From Crotophaga sulcirostris (Eukaryota; Chordata; Aves; Cuculiformes; Crotophagidae), in assembly GCA_013397455.1 (NCBI GenBank), contig VYZB01000209.1, positions 719,417 through 783,416 of the forward strand: DNA of 64,000 nt, in the 5' to 3' direction. The notes beneath the pieces are model-generated. The model did no database searches and had not been told where the DNA came from. It saw only the letters and a list, made by a program, of their open reading frames with translations. Both the position numbers and the translations under genes were made by a program. Below are positions 63,481 through 64,000 of the stretch, one piece after another. Position 1 is the stretch's first letter, and every line of letters begins with the position of its first letter.

Positions 63481-64000
63481 GTGAGTTTCTCTCTTGCCCC
63501 TTACCATGCCCACGAACAATTCACACCTCTCCTTCAGAAAGAACAAGCTCTGAGCGCTGTTACCCTGACGATGTGTACGACCCATCTCTTCCTATTCCAC
63601 ATGAAAAAAACATTCAAGTTTTTTATTTGCCTCCTTTATGTTTGCCATGCAGATTTTACAGAAGACACTAACGCAGTCATGCACTATGGACTCAGGAGCA
63701 ATCCCCTTGGTCGTATGTTGCACCTGATTTTGACCAAAGAGACTGAAAGTTCATGTGCTGAATCCAAGAGAAACTGAATTTTATCATTGATTTTTCTTAT
63801 CTTTTCAAAGCTCAGGAAGAGCTCTGGGTTGTCTAAAGCAAACATTTCTTATAAAGAGTCACGTGGTCATTTTCAATGTATGTGTCAAGGGAAAGCAAAT
63901 CTCAGAGTGTTTCTGAAGCCCTAAAACAGGGTTGGGTGCTAGCGCTCATTCCTCAAAAACTATCCTTTTTCCACAATTCTAGTCGACTTCCTTTGTAAAA
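63481..64000 (+). other. Noncoding DNA at the window edge
   Basis: The open frame from the candidate exon runs on to 63777 without domain content. Nothing else is recognised before the window ends. Confidence 0.5.

Noticed and set aside
1..64000. CRISPR arrays, operons, bacterial promoters, tRNA and rRNA genes
   Set aside because: No regularly spaced direct repeats, no tRNA B-box-like GGTTCRAATCC and no rRNA-like sequence were found. Composition and repeats are those of a vertebrate nuclear genome.

Overview
This is one window of a vertebrate nuclear genome. It is AT-rich and CpG-depleted, with local CpG islands, homopolymer and microsatellite tracts, eroded transposon relics and one 160-base assembly gap (38069-38228). 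A sauropsid, and among those a bird, is my best guess. Interspersed repeats are sparse, and the relics I can recognise match, from memory, repeat families common in turtles, crocodilians and birds. I could not name the species, chromosome or locus.

I find no protein-coding exon that I can tie to a known gene family. The long open frames on both strands look like chance frames: they overlap one another, have no recognisable domains and often sit in GC-rich or low-complexity DNA. The window is best read as intergenic or intronic DNA, possibly the regulatory landscape around a developmental gene. Conservation would have to be measured by alignment.

Layout. 1-21 kb is mostly AT-rich noncoding DNA, with a MIR/L3-like relic near 12.7 kb and low-complexity tracts. 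21.05-22.46 kb is the strongest promoter-like region: pyrimidine and purine tracts, then a CpG island with E-box, inverted CCAAT and two YY1-type motifs. 22.5-42 kb is again AT-rich, with old SINE/LINE-3'-end-like relics near 25.1, 31.3 and 40.2 kb, two poly-G tracts and the gap. 41.96-42.05 kb is a dense cluster of homeodomain-type motifs. 42.3-47.3 kb is GC-richer.

The clearest identifiable element is at about 52.3-53.09 kb: a badly broken Ty3/Gypsy pol relic covering reverse transcriptase palm to RNase H. A foldback DNA-transposon relic of hAT/MITE type follows directly (about 53.10-53.37 kb). From 53.8 to 59.5 kb there is a cluster of CpG-rich patches, including a 10-bp-period minisatellite at 55.40-55.51 kb and a TATA-like site beside CpG-rich DNA at 59.37 kb. 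At 62.25-63.48 kb a consensus TATA box, two good splice donors and a strong acceptor line up on the plus strand as a possible small unannotated transcription unit.

All similarity calls are from pattern recognition and memory of family motifs. No alignment, repeat-masking or expression data were available.
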